Positions 21,215 to 29,869 of a stretch of 40,861 nt of DNA are shown here, piece by piece. Under the pieces are notes generated by a model. That model saw only the letters and a list, made by a program, of their open reading frames with translations, did no database searches and was not told the DNA's origin. The position numbers and the translations under genes are program-made. This DNA is from a virus, in the IMG/VR virus record IMGVR_UViG_3300045110_000303, positions 1 to 40,861 of that record. The stretch is one strand, 5' to 3'. Positions within the stretch are counted from its first letter, which is position 1; the number at the start of each line of letters is the position of its first letter.

Positions 21215-22632
21215 CCGTTCGCGGGTTTCTGACACGAGTCGCCGCCCAGCTTGTCGGTAAGGGCGAAGGCCAATATCGGCCCGGCCCTTACTATTTGCCG
21301 GTCACCGGCGGGTGGTTGCCCGCCGGTGTTGCCGACAACTGGTGGCAGCAGGGCTATACGCCGGTCAGCCTCGGCGCTCAGTCGGCCATGGTCGAGGCCT
21401 GCGTCTCGGCCTATGCGCAGACCGTTGCCATGTGCCCCGGCGACCACTGGCGGCTCAACGACAAAGGCGGGCGCGAGCGTGTCAAGACATCGGCACTCTC
21501 GCGCCTGCTGCGCCACCCTAACGACTATCAGTCGATCTCGGACTTTCTGCTGAACGTGACGCGCTCGCTCTACCTCGAGGGCAACGCCTATGCGCTCGGG
21601 TTGCGCAACGACCGTTTCGAGATCGACGAGCTGCATCTGATGGACCCGACGCAATCACACCCGCGGCTCGCTTCCACCGGCGACATTTTCTATCAGTTGC
21701 AGGGCAACCAGGTGATCGAGAAACGGCTCGGCAGCGAGCCGCTGATCGTGCCGCAGCGCGACGTCCTGCATATCCGGTTGCATACGGTGCGGCATCGCTG
21801 GCCGGTGCCGCTGATCGGCGAGAGTCCGATCGTCGCGGCCTACAGCGACATCGGCGTCACCAACGCGATCGCACGCCAGCAGATGGGGTACTACCTCAAC
21901 GAGGCGCGGCCGTCGGCGGTGCTCTCGACCGACCTGAAGCTCAAGCAGGAAGAGGTCCAGCAGTTGCGCGACCGCTGGAACGACCAGACGAAAGGCTTGC
22001 ATCAGGGCGGCACGCCGATCCTCACGGCCGGGTTGAAAGTCCAGCCGTGGGCGCAGAGTGGCAAGGATGCCGGCACCGCGGAGATGATGAAACTATCGAA
22101 CGAGGCCATTGCGCTGGCGTTCCGCATCCCGCTGCAGATCCTCGGCATCGGCGGCACGTCGTACAGTTCGACCGAAATGCTGATGCAGAGTTGGGTCGCA
22201 AGCGGACTGGGATTTGCGCTCAATCATATCGAAGAAGCGTTTGGCCTGCTGTTCGATCTCAAAGGCCAGCCCGACGAATATGTGGAATTCGACACCGCGG
22301 CGCTGCTGCGCTCGGCGATGAAGGACCGCATCGAGAGCCTGGCGCGCGGCGTGCAAGGCGGCATCTTCGCCCCGAACGAAGCGCGCGCGCTCGAAGGCTA
22401 CGAGGCGGTTTCGTTCGGCGACGAGCCTCGCGTCCAGCAGCAGGTCGTCCCACTGAGTCAGATCGGGAAGACACCTGCTCCGGCAGCGCCGCCTAGTCCT
22501 CCCGCGGCGCTGCCGGCCGCGGCGCCGGATGCTGCCGCCGATCCGGCAAAGCCACCGCCGCCCGGTGCGCCCAAGAAATCGGGCGATGAATTGACCGCTG
22601 CTTTCGCTCTCGCACTGAAGGCCGCTGCGTGA
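21211..22632 (+). CDS. Portal protein (HK97-type)
   Basis: A 473-residue portal protein, the dodecameric ring at the capsid vertex through which DNA passes. Typical stretches: WRLNDKGGRERVKTSALSRL and LLRHPNDYQSISDFL, then LEGNAYAL, VLHIR, GESPIVAAYSDIG, LKVQPW, and AFRIPLQILGIGGTSYSSTE. The C-terminal 60 residues are Pro/Ala-rich and disordered. It follows the capsid gene, the reverse of the usual portal-protease-capsid order. Starts in a four-base overlap. Confidence 0.92.
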   Translation: MTVRGFLTRVAAQLVGKGEGQYRPGPYYLPVTGGWLPAGVADNWWQQGYTPVSLGAQSAMVEACVSAYAQTVAMCPGDHWRLNDKGGRERVKTSALSRLLRHPNDYQSISDFLLNVTRSLYLEGNAYALGLRNDRFEIDELHLMDPTQSHPRLASTGDIFYQLQGNQVIEKRLGSEPLIVPQRDVLHIRLHTVRHRWPVPLIGESPIVAAYSDIGVTNAIARQQMGYYLNEARPSAVLSTDLKLKQEEVQQLRDRWNDQTKGLHQGGTPILTAGLKVQPWAQSGKDAGTAEMMKLSNEAIALAFRIPLQILGIGGTSYSSTEMLMQSWVASGLGFALNHIEEAFGLLFDLKGQPDEYVEFDTAALLRSAMKDRIESLARGVQGGIFAPNEARALEGYEAVSFGDEPRVQQQVVPLSQIGKTPAPAAPPSPPAALPAAAPDAAADPAKPPPPGAPKKSGDELTAAFALALKAAA

Positions 22633-22898
22633 TGGATGAAGAAACCATAACGGCTCTCGCCGCGGGCATGGCGCCGTTCGTGCGCGAGTGCGTGGCTGAC
22701 GCCGTGTTCAAGATTGGCATTGACCGCCAGGCCGTCATGCTGCCGCCCGAGCTCGCCGTCGAGGTCGCCAGCGTGGCCCGGATGCTGCACGAGCTGCCGC
22801 CGATTGTGTCACGTGAAACACCGGCCGCCAGGGTCACGCGCATCGAGCGCGACGAGAACGGCGCCTTGGTGCCGATCTACGACGAGCCGCAACCGTGA
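22632..22898 (+). CDS. Small protein of unknown function, downstream of portal
   Basis: An 88-residue acidic protein starting MDEETITALAAGMAPFVREC. A GTG three bases earlier (22629) is an alternative start and overlaps the portal stop. A short helix-rich domain is followed by a strand-rich end (NGALVPIYDEP). No family recognised; probably a minor head or neck protein. Confidence 0.6.
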   Translation: MDEETITALAAGMAPFVRECVADAVFKIGIDRQAVMLPPELAVEVASVARMLHELPPIVSRETPAARVTRIERDENGALVPIYDEPQP

Positions 22899-23260
22899 TC
22901 GTCAACCTGTCCGAGACAGCGAGTAACGTCATGCTCGACGCGCTTGCCGAGATGATGAACGGCGGCAGCGTCGAGCTGTTGGCAGATAATGGAAAAACTC
23001 TTGCGGTGCTGCCGTTATCCAATCCGGCCGCCCAGAAAGCCAGCTACGGGGAACTGGCGTTCAATCGGATTGGCGAAGAGGCCGCCGCGCTCGCGCAAGG
23101 CAACGCATCGTCCGCGCGCATTGTCGCCGCAGATGGCACCGAGATACTCAATTGTGATTGCGGTGATGAGACCAGCACTGCCGTGATCAAGCTCAACACG
23201 ACCCGAATCTTCCGCAACAGCCCGGTGCGGCTGCACTCGTTCCGGCTGGTGATGCCATGA
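22895..23260 (+). CDS. Protein of unknown function, head region
   Basis: A 121-residue protein starting at GTG 22895 in a GTGA overlap. The first 60 residues include LDALAEMMNGGSVELLADNG; the rest is strand-rich with two cysteines (NCDCGDE). Its end overlaps the start of the fibre-like gene. No family recognised. Confidence 0.6.
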   Translation: MIVNLSETASNVMLDALAEMMNGGSVELLADNGKTLAVLPLSNPAAQKASYGELAFNRIGEEAAALAQGNASSARIVAADGTEILNCDCGDETSTAVIKLNTTRIFRNSPVRLHSFRLVMP

Positions 23261-25344
23261 TTGCCGACCGCGTCAAGGAGCTGTCGGCGTCGACCGGGAC
23301 CGGCGCGCTCACGTTGAGCGGGGCCGTCACCGGGTTCGAGAGCTTCAACACGGCATTCGGTGTCGGGCCGTCGTTCGACTATTGCATCGAGTCCGTTGAC
23401 GGCACGACCGGCGCGCCGAACGGTTCTTGGGAGATCGGCACGGGGCACCTGTCCGGCGCCACCACCCTGGTGCGCGACACCGTGCGGCAATCGTCCAATG
23501 CGGATGCGCTGGTGAACTTCGCGGCCGGCACGAAGAATGTCTTTTGCACGCTGCCGGCGAGCGTGATCGTTGCGCTGCAGGCCAAGCTCGACGACGCGCC
23601 ATCGGACGGCAAGACCTACGGGCGCAAGGATGCGGTCTGGTCCGAAGCGGCTGGCATATCTGCCCTCAATGCGAAAGAGGACAAGGCAAGCAAGGGCATT
23701 GCCAACGGTTACGCCTCGCTCGATGCGAGCACGAAAGTTCCGGCCGCCCAGCTCCCCAGTTATGTCGACGACGTGCTGGAGTTTGCCAACCTTGCCGCAT
23801 TCCCGGCCACGGGTGCGACAGGCATCATTTATGTCGCGCTTGATACCGGCAAAATCTATCGCTGGTCAGGCTCGGCCTATGTCGAGATTTCGCCGTCGCC
23901 AGGCTCGACCGATGCGGTGCCGGAAGGCTCGGTCAACCTTTATTACACCAGTGCTCGGGCATCGGCTGCCGCGCCGGTTCAGAGTGTTGCCGGCCGCACC
24001 GGATCAGTCACGCTGACGAAAAGCGATGTCGGCCTGGCGAATGTCGACAATACTAGCGACGCCAGCAAGCCTGTCAGCACGGCAACGCAGGCCGCGCTCG
24101 ATGCCAAGGCTCCGTTGGCCTCGCCGGCCCTCACCGGCAACCCAACCGCGCCGACGCCAACGGCGGGCGACAACGACACGACGATTGCGACGACGGCCTT
24201 CGTCACTTCGGCCGTGACAACCGCGACGGTGGCCCCGGCAACAGCTGCGCCCATCATGGACGGCACGGCGGCCGTGGGAACGGCGACCAAGTATGCGCGC
24301 GAGGACCACGTCCACGCGAGCGACACGTCGCGCCTTGCCAAGGCTGGCGACACCATGGCGGGGACGCTGGGCATCACCAATGCGACCGCGTCGTCCAGCA
24401 CCACGACCGGCGCGCTGACGGTCACGGGCGGCGTCGGGATCGGCGGGGTTTTGAACACTGGGAACATCATAACCGTCAATGGGAACCAGCCTGGGCTTTA
24501 TTTGGCAGGCACCGAAGCCAGCGCAAAACCAGTCGCCATCTACGAGAACGGTGGCATTCTCAGAATTGACTATCAAAGCGTGCTGGCTCTCGCTTCGGTC
24601 AACATGACCACGGGGGCCTGGACGTTTCCGAATGGTTCGGTTTCGGTGTCCTCGACAGTGGCGTCAAGCTCCACGACGACGGGCGCCCTGATTGTTGCCG
24701 GCGGTATCGGAGCCGGTGGGGCAATCTATCCTGGCGTAACCAGTGGAGTCGCGCTTGGGATCGGCCCCAACGCGGCTATTCGCGACGCGACGAATGGCGC
24801 CGGCAACATGTATTTCGACGTGTCTCTCGGCGGCGTCACGCACGGGACTTTTCATTTCCGTTCCACCAGCGGCGCCATAGAATTATTGACCCTGACCAAC
24901 ACCGGCGCGGCCTTCCCGCTCGGCGGGGTGCTGGTCGGCGCACCGACCGGCGGCAACAAGGGCACCGGCACCGTCAATGCTTCCAACGTGTACGACGACA
25001 ACGTGCTGCTGACCTGCGTCGGTGTGCAGCATCTCGTGCATGGTGAGGTCAATCTCGCGCAGTGGGATGCGCTGTCGCCAACGGGTCAGCACAAGACCGC
25101 ACATCGCTTTGTCGAGATGGTGAAAACCTTCGACCCGCGCGACCCGAAGCAATACATCGCGCGCATGATGGCCGACGAGGCGTTGCCCGGCATGCCGACC
25201 ATGGCCGAATGGCGGCACGGTGAAGCGTCATTGGGCGAAATGCACAACCGCCTCTGGCTCGCGACCGAGCTGCTGGCGGCGGCCTTCGTCGGCCTGCACG
25301 ACAAGTATGAGCGTCGGCTTGCTGCTCTGGAAAGGAACCCGTGA
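23257..25344 (+). CDS. Fibre-like structural protein located in the head region
   Basis: A 695-residue protein. Residues 1-110 form the fibre N-terminal module found on phage tail fibres (RVKELSASTGTGALTLSGAV; later TLVRDTVRQSSNADALVNF). The middle has SDVGLANVDNTSDASKP and KATKYAREDHVHASD-like linkers, typical of trimeric fibre shafts, and repeats of SSSTTTGAL. The C-terminal 130 residues (YDDNVLLTCVG, then LGEMHNRLWLATELL) are helical and may be an assembly or chaperone part. Its position between portal and neck genes is odd for a tail fibre; a head fibre is possible. Confidence 0.75.
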   Translation: MIADRVKELSASTGTGALTLSGAVTGFESFNTAFGVGPSFDYCIESVDGTTGAPNGSWEIGTGHLSGATTLVRDTVRQSSNADALVNFAAGTKNVFCTLPASVIVALQAKLDDAPSDGKTYGRKDAVWSEAAGISALNAKEDKASKGIANGYASLDASTKVPAAQLPSYVDDVLEFANLAAFPATGATGIIYVALDTGKIYRWSGSAYVEISPSPGSTDAVPEGSVNLYYTSARASAAAPVQSVAGRTGSVTLTKSDVGLANVDNTSDASKPVSTATQAALDAKAPLASPALTGNPTAPTPTAGDNDTTIATTAFVTSAVTTATVAPATAAPIMDGTAAVGTATKYAREDHVHASDTSRLAKAGDTMAGTLGITNATASSSTTTGALTVTGGVGIGGVLNTGNIITVNGNQPGLYLAGTEASAKPVAIYENGGILRIDYQSVLALASVNMTTGAWTFPNGSVSVSSTVASSSTTTGALIVAGGIGAGGAIYPGVTSGVALGIGPNAAIRDATNGAGNMYFDVSLGGVTHGTFHFRSTSGAIELLTLTNTGAAFPLGGVLVGAPTGGNKGTGTVNASNVYDDNVLLTCVGVQHLVHGEVNLAQWDALSPTGQHKTAHRFVEMVKTFDPRDPKQYIARMMADEALPGMPTMAEWRHGEASLGEMHNRLWLATELLAAAFVGLHDKYERRLAALERNP

Positions 25345-25580
25345 TGCCATACTCCGTGTGGAGGTTTCAGGCCGACGTAAAACCTGGCGAGGCCAATCCT
25401 GTGGTGACCGTGTTTGTCGGCCCCGAGCGATTTATTCTGGACGACAAAGGCGACCCGACCACCGAAACCTATATCGAGCAGGTCACCGCCGATCCGGTGG
25501 TAATGCCGTTGTCGCAACTTGCGGCAACCCTCGCAGATCCGGCCCGGATACAATCAACCCGAAAGCCGCGAGCGGCATAG
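25344..25580 (+). CDS. Small protein of unknown function
   Basis: A 78-residue protein, MPYSVWRFQADVKPGEANPV onward, ending in a basic tail. A GTG three bases earlier could also be the start. It follows the fibre gene with an overlap, so it may assist fibre assembly or attachment. No family recognised. Confidence 0.55.
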   Translation: MPYSVWRFQADVKPGEANPVVTVFVGPERFILDDKGDPTTETYIEQVTADPVVMPLSQLAATLADPARIQSTRKPRAA

Positions 25581-25589
25581 TACCATCCG

Positions 25590-26237
25590 ATGCTTGGGTT
25601 TTGTCCGGTCTCGGCTGCGCCGATCGGGACGGCATCGCCGGCCGTCCAGCCGCCTCAGGCGATCCAGCCGCCGGCCTTTGGCGGTGGGGCCTTGTTGGGC
25701 TTCGGCCCGATCGGATCGGCACCGCTCAGTGCAGTCCCGACCGTTCCACCGCCGGCCGTGCTGCCGATCGTCGTCAGCGTGGCCGAGGCCGCATCGGCGG
25801 CGGACATCGCTGATGCAAGCGTCCAGCCGGCGACCATTGTCGTCACCATCCCCGGCGGTCGTCGTGAACAGTTGCGGCCGGCGCTCGTCGAAGGCGTCGG
25901 TTACGGAATACTCCCGGCGCTGGAAGGCGAGGCGCACGGCGTCGTTGTCGCGGCCAGCATCGGCGCCGCGGTGCTGCGCGGTTTCGCTGGCGAGGCCGTT
26001 GGTGCGGCCGGCGCCCGCGGGCAGGGGAATGGGCCGCTCACGGTCAAGGCCGCAGCCAGCGGCGCTCCTGGCGCGAAGGGCACCGCGGTGGCCGTTCTCG
26101 GACTCGAGGTCGCCGGTGCTGGCTCCATCGGCGTGCGCGGCAAGGGTTTTGGTGTGATCGGCGGCCTGGAAGCAGTCGCAGTCGGCCGGCAGGACGATGA
26201 CGAAGCCGCCGCCCTCGTGTGGCTGCTGGCGGCATGA
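25590..26237 (+). CDS. Ala/Gly-rich repetitive structural protein
   Basis: A 215-residue protein. The N-terminus has repeated FxPIG-type units (LGFCPVSAAPIG, LLGFGPIGSAPL). The C-terminal half is made of short strands built from V-x-A/G alternations, ending GKGFGVIGGLEAVAVG. Low-complexity proteins like this occur next to fibre genes in rhizobial phages. Its stop overlaps an upstream ATG of the collagen-like gene. Function unknown, probably virion surface. Confidence 0.6.
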   Translation: MLGFCPVSAAPIGTASPAVQPPQAIQPPAFGGGALLGFGPIGSAPLSAVPTVPPPAVLPIVVSVAEAASAADIADASVQPATIVVTIPGGRREQLRPALVEGVGYGILPALEGEAHGVVVAASIGAAVLRGFAGEAVGAAGARGQGNGPLTVKAAASGAPGAKGTAVAVLGLEVAGAGSIGVRGKGFGVIGGLEAVAVGRQDDDEAAALVWLLAA

Positions 26238-26251
26238 TTATGGGAGATGGC

Positions 26252-27022
26252 ATGAGCGACAAACCGGCCGTCCCCGTTCCGCAATACACGCTCTTCGAAG
26301 CGGTCGGCACTTGCCTTGCCCTGGGGCGCCGCGCCCTGGAGGAGGTTCGGGCGCTGGCGCGCCTGCCCGGCCCGGAAGGCAAGCGCGGGCCTAAAGGCGA
26401 TGCCGGCGACAAGGGAGACCGCGGCGAGCCAGGGAAACCCGGTGCGTCAGGCGCGGCGGGCCTCGACGGCAAGGACGGCGCGCGCGGCCAGAAGGGCGAG
26501 CCTGGAACTCTCCCAGTCGTGCGGGAATGGGTGCCTGACCTCGTCCATTACGCCGGGGTCGTGGTGACTCATGGCGGCGGCACCTGGCAGGCAAGCTGCG
26601 ACACCGGGCAGGCGCCGGGTCACGCCGATTGGATCTGCCTCGCTTGCTCCGGCCGTGACGCGGCGATGCCAACGGTGCGCGGCACCTGGAGCGAAGCCGA
26701 GACCTACGCGGCACTCGACATCGTCGCGCTCGGCGGCTCGAGTTTCGTTGCGCGGCGCGCGGCGCCCGGACCTTGCCCCGGTGAGGGCTGGCAGTTGATC
26801 GCGTCCGCCGGCCGACAGGGCAGCAAGGGGCCGGCGGGCGAGCGCGGCGAACCGGGAGCCGTAGGCGCGCGCGGTCTGCCGGGAACGTCTGCGCCGGTGA
26901 TCGTTGGTTGGAAGATAGATCGCAAGGCCTACGCCGCGATCCCGATCATGTCCGACAAGAGCGAAGCGCCGCCGCTCGAGCTGCGCAGCCTGTTCGAGCA
27001 GTTCCACGACGAGGCGCGGTGA
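26252..27022 (+). CDS. Collagen-like virion protein with two glycan-binding-like modules
   Basis: A 256-residue protein with two Gly-X-Y tracts: one near residues 37-85 (GPEGKRGPKGDAGDKGDRG and more) and one near 190-215 (GSKGPAGERGEPGAVG). Between them are two Trp-rich units (GTWQASCDTGQAPGHADW and GTWSEAETYAALDIVALGG) that look like chitin/carbohydrate-binding modules. Collagen-like stretches form trimeric rods in phage fibres. I chose ATG 26252 for its GGGAGA; an ATG at 26234 overlaps the previous stop. Confidence 0.8.
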   Translation: MSDKPAVPVPQYTLFEAVGTCLALGRRALEEVRALARLPGPEGKRGPKGDAGDKGDRGEPGKPGASGAAGLDGKDGARGQKGEPGTLPVVREWVPDLVHYAGVVVTHGGGTWQASCDTGQAPGHADWICLACSGRDAAMPTVRGTWSEAETYAALDIVALGGSSFVARRAAPGPCPGEGWQLIASAGRQGSKGPAGERGEPGAVGARGLPGTSAPVIVGWKIDRKAYAAIPIMSDKSEAPPLELRSLFEQFHDEAR

Positions 27023-27651
27023 TGGCGGATATCTGGGTCAAGGTGCTGACGCCTGCCACCAGCTACGCGCTGCTGACGCTGGACGAGCTGAAGGCCATTC
27101 TCAACGTGCCGCTGGCCGACACCAGCGAGGACACGCAGTTGCAGATGTTGATCGACCAGTACAGCGACGTGATCGCGACCATGTGCAATCGCGTGTTTGC
27201 CTACGAGAGCGTCGAGGAGACCTGGCGCTGCGGCGACTCGCCGCGATTGTTCCTGACGCGCTATCCGGTTGCCGACGCCGACCTCGTCTCGGTGGAATCG
27301 CCGCGCGGCAGTGTCCTCGACCCGACGATCTATGAGCTCGAGAACGCATCCGGCAAGTTACGCATCGAGGGCGCCTGGGCCGAGCCGGTCACCGTGACCT
27401 ACAGCGGCGGCTATCAGTTGCCCGACGCAGCGCCGCAGGCACTCAAGGCGGCGACCGGAATGCTGATCCAGGCGGCGCGGGGGCAGGCACGCATGACGAG
27501 CGGTCTGCGGTCGGTCATGCATGGCGACACCCGCGTGCAGTATTTCGATCCGGTGCAGATGTTCGGTAAGGCCGGCCTCGCCGCACCGTTGCAGGCCGCG
27601 ACCGATACCATCGACGCCATGCTCTACAAATACATGCGCATTTATGTTTGA
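27022..27651 (+). CDS. Head-tail connector (gp6-like)
   Basis: A 209-residue protein. LTLDELKAILNVPLADTSED, followed by QLQMLIDQYSDVIATMCNRV, is the helical start common to HK97 gp6/SPP1 gp15-like connectors, which dock under the portal. The rest (GYQLPDAAPQALKAATGMLI) fits too. It starts in a TGATG junction with the collagen-like gene. Confidence 0.8.
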   Translation: MADIWVKVLTPATSYALLTLDELKAILNVPLADTSEDTQLQMLIDQYSDVIATMCNRVFAYESVEETWRCGDSPRLFLTRYPVADADLVSVESPRGSVLDPTIYELENASGKLRIEGAWAEPVTVTYSGGYQLPDAAPQALKAATGMLIQAARGQARMTSGLRSVMHGDTRVQYFDPVQMFGKAGLAAPLQAATDTIDAMLYKYMRIYV

Positions 27652-27660
27652 GGTGACGCC

Positions 27661-27906
27661 ATGTCGTTGACCGGGTTGCTGCTCGGCGTGCTCAATGCCG
27701 CAATCGTGGCCGCCATCTTCGTGCTGATCGGCGCGATCATCGTCATGGTCGCGAAGTGGTTCGGCTACAGCATCGACTGGAACGTGCAGCGGCTGTACTT
27801 GCTCGTGGTGCTGCTGATCGTTCTGTACATGATCGTGGCCATGCTGCTGGGGCTACCGACTTGGCGCATCGTCCACGCTGATCTGGCGTTGCGGCTCGTC
27901 GCCTGA
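27661..27906 (+). CDS. Integral membrane protein in the neck gene cluster
   Basis: An 81-residue protein with two long hydrophobic helices (about residues 4-34 and 46-67) separated by FGYSIDWNVQR. GAGGTG precedes the ATG by six bases, and the stop overlaps the next start. Its size and two-helix layout suit a holin, though it lies among connector genes, far from the lysis genes. An accessory membrane protein is the alternative. Confidence 0.7.
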   Translation: MSLTGLLLGVLNAAIVAAIFVLIGAIIVMVAKWFGYSIDWNVQRLYLLVVLLIVLYMIVAMLLGLPTWRIVHADLALRLVA

Positions 27907-28262
27907 TGTCCATCGACTACTCGGCACTGCTGTTCGATCCGGTCTATGCCGAGCTCGGCGTGCCGGCGACAATGACAGTGGGCGTCGCCGCGGCGGTCGA
28001 CATCACGGTGATCGACGACACCAAGCCGAAGGCGCTGCCGCTCTCGGCGGGGACGCAGACTGCCGAGGTGCGCGGCGTCGGGCCTGGCGCGTTCGCACGT
28101 ATTTACGAGCTGACGGGAAAAGGCATCGCGCGCGCCGACTATGCTGACGCCGCCCTTTCCTTCAACGGCCGCGCCTGGCTCGTGCGCTCGTGGGAACTGC
28201 GCGGCAGTCCGATGGGCGAGGACTGGGGCGAGGTTCGCTTTATGCTGAAAGAGGCGGCGTGA
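27906..28262 (+). CDS. Head-tail joining / head closure protein candidate
   Basis: A 118-residue strand-rich protein (DITVIDDTKPKALPLSAGTQ; later SFNGRAWLVRSWELRGSPMG). Its size, beta content and location between the gp6-like connector and tail completion genes match a head closure (stopper) protein. Called mostly from gene order. Confidence 0.65.
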   Translation: MSIDYSALLFDPVYAELGVPATMTVGVAAAVDITVIDDTKPKALPLSAGTQTAEVRGVGPGAFARIYELTGKGIARADYADAALSFNGRAWLVRSWELRGSPMGEDWGEVRFMLKEAA

Positions 28263-28696
28263 CCGACGTTCGCGAGGATATCCTGGCGCGGCTGCTCGTG
28301 GTGGTCGCCAGCGTTCCGAATATCAAAACGGCGCTGCGCAACAACGTCGACATCCAGGAAGAGCTGTTGCCGGCGGTGTCCGTGTTCGACGGCGACGAGG
28401 AAAGCGGCGGCGCCGAAGACCGCTCGGCGCGGCCGCCAGGGCGGCCCTACGTTGCGCGGATGATTCCCGAGATTGTCGTTTCAGAGCGGCATGGGACCGG
28501 ATCGGAACTTGGCACCTTTCGGCGCGAGATAATCCGCCGTGTGCTCAACGATGCAACACTCATCGCGTATGTCGGTGGCAATGGCGCGATCCGATACATG
28601 GGCTGCCAGACGGACTTTGGCTGGATTCGTTCGCAACTCAACGCGATGAACGTGCAGTTCGTGTTCCAATATCCACTCAAAATAGAGGAGCTATAA
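28259..28696 (+). CDS. Tail completion/terminator protein candidate
   Basis: A 145-residue protein starting at GTG 28259 in a GTGA overlap. TDVREDILARLLVVVASVP opens it and QFVFQYPLKIEEL ends it, the alternating pattern of tail terminator proteins that cap the tail tube. The next gene is the tube protein, which fits the usual order. Confidence 0.7.
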   Translation: MTDVREDILARLLVVVASVPNIKTALRNNVDIQEELLPAVSVFDGDEESGGAEDRSARPPGRPYVARMIPEIVVSERHGTGSELGTFRREIIRRVLNDATLIAYVGGNGAIRYMGCQTDFGWIRSQLNAMNVQFVFQYPLKIEEL

Positions 28697-28699
28697 GTC

Positions 28700-29233
28700 A
28701 TGCCCGCGAGCCCGAGCACCAGCAATTATCACATCGGCAAAGGTATCGTCTCGTTCAAGGAGGACGGCGCGACAACCTTCGTCGACCTCGGCAATGCGCC
28801 GTCGTTTTTGTGGACGCCGAAGGTGGAGAAAAAAGAACACTTCTCAAGCCGTGAAGGCGTCAAGGTCAAGGACTTCAGTGCCATCACCCAGGTCGGCGCG
28901 ACTATCAAGCTGACGCTCGACGAGATCAATGGGCCGAACCTCGCCATCTTCACCCTGGGCGAGCTCGGGGCTCCTGACGTCGATGGCTCGGTCACGGTGA
29001 GCGCGTTCAAGAAGCTGGAGGTTGTCGGTGTCATCCAGGTCGTAGGCACCAACGACATCGGCCAAAAAGTTGATTTTACCGGGCGCATCTCAGTCAACCC
29101 GAGCGGCGACTTCAGCTTCATCTCCGACAAAGATGACTTCTCGACCCTGGAGATCGAGGCCGAGGTGCAGCGGGATGACACCACCGGAGACTTCGGCGTG
29201 TTCACCGTCAATGAAGCCGTGGTGGTGCCGTAA
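28700..29233 (+). CDS. Major tail tube protein
   Basis: A 177-residue strand-rich protein, KGIVSFKEDGATTFVDLGNA then KKEHFSSREGVKVKDF and VDFTGRISVNPSGDFSFISD, fitting siphovirus tube proteins that polymerise in rings around the tape measure. It lies between the tail terminator and the tail assembly chaperone, the standard position. Confidence 0.88.
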   Translation: MPASPSTSNYHIGKGIVSFKEDGATTFVDLGNAPSFLWTPKVEKKEHFSSREGVKVKDFSAITQVGATIKLTLDEINGPNLAIFTLGELGAPDVDGSVTVSAFKKLEVVGVIQVVGTNDIGQKVDFTGRISVNPSGDFSFISDKDDFSTLEIEAEVQRDDTTGDFGVFTVNEAVVVP

Positions 29234-29715
29234 TGGCTGACCTCCTCGATATTGCACCGTCGACGGCGAGCGAGGTCGTCAAGATCGACGGCCAGCGGAT
29301 CACGGTGCGCGCCGTCTCGTTCGATGGGATCGCATCCATCATCGCCCGGTTCCCGGAACTGCGGTCGCTGATCAATGGCGGGTTTGGCGATGATTTCATC
29401 CCGCGGTTGATCTTGGGATGTGCCGCATCGGTCGGGCCGATCATCGCCGCCGGCTGCGGGCATCTTGCCGACGAGGTCTATGAGCGGCGCGCGTTGAGTT
29501 TGCTGCCGCAGCAGCAAGTGAAATTTCTCAAGGCTATTCTCGGGTTGTCATTCCCAAACGGGCTTGGCTCCTTCGTCGAGGAACTGACCGGACTCATGGG
29601 CAGCCTCACCGGGCCGGACGAAGGGGCGGCAAAGCCAATCAAGATGCGCTCGAGGAATTCGCGCTCGGTATCACCGCCCTCATCCGACGAGGCTTCCCAC
29701 CCGACTATGCAATGA
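29233..29715 (+). CDS. Tail assembly chaperone (G-like)
   Basis: A 160-residue protein upstream of the tape measure. Residues 1-135 look natural (VVKIDGQRITVRAVSFDGIA, FLKAILGLSFPNGLGSFVEE). After about 29630 the frame turns into noise (SRNSRSVSPPSSDEASHP), while the -1 frame becomes strongly protein-like. Both facts point to a lambda G/GT-type frameshift. The chaperone guides tape measure and tube assembly and is absent from the virion. Confidence 0.85.
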   Translation: MADLLDIAPSTASEVVKIDGQRITVRAVSFDGIASIIARFPELRSLINGGFGDDFIPRLILGCAASVGPIIAAGCGHLADEVYERRALSLLPQQQVKFLKAILGLSFPNGLGSFVEELTGLMGSLTGPDEGAAKPIKMRSRNSRSVSPPSSDEASHPTMQ

Positions 29716-29867
29716 GCTTGTCGTGGCCGCAGTTGCTTGCCTATCTCGAATTGAACGCAACGATCGATCGGCTTGAGCGCGCAAACAATCTGTGGGTTGC
29801 GGCGATGGGCGCGCAGGGTGACGGCAAGGCGATCGAGAAAACACTGAAAGAGTTGGGTACGCCTTAG
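29634..29867 (+). CDS. GT-type extension, reached by -1 frameshift (or separate ORF from 29712)
   Basis: In the -1 frame the sequence reads ANQDALEEFALGITALIRRG from 29634 and then DYAMSLSWPQLLAYLELNAT, stopping at 29867. The codon GCC at 29634 has no start codon upstream in that frame, so a shift from the chaperone frame around GGGGCGGCAAAG (29623-29634) would join them to a product of about 211 residues. An ATG at 29712 (ATGA with the chaperone stop) could also give a 51-residue protein by itself. The heptamer is not canonical. Confidence 0.7.
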   Translation, partial: ANQDALEEFALGITALIRRGFPPDYAMSLSWPQLLAYLELNATIDRLERANNLWVAAMGAQGDGKAIEKTLKELGTP

Positions 29868-29869
29868 TT

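Noticed and set aside
28729-29517. 262-residue minus-strand frame
   Set aside because: Antisense to the tail tube and chaperone genes; composition is that of a shadow frame.
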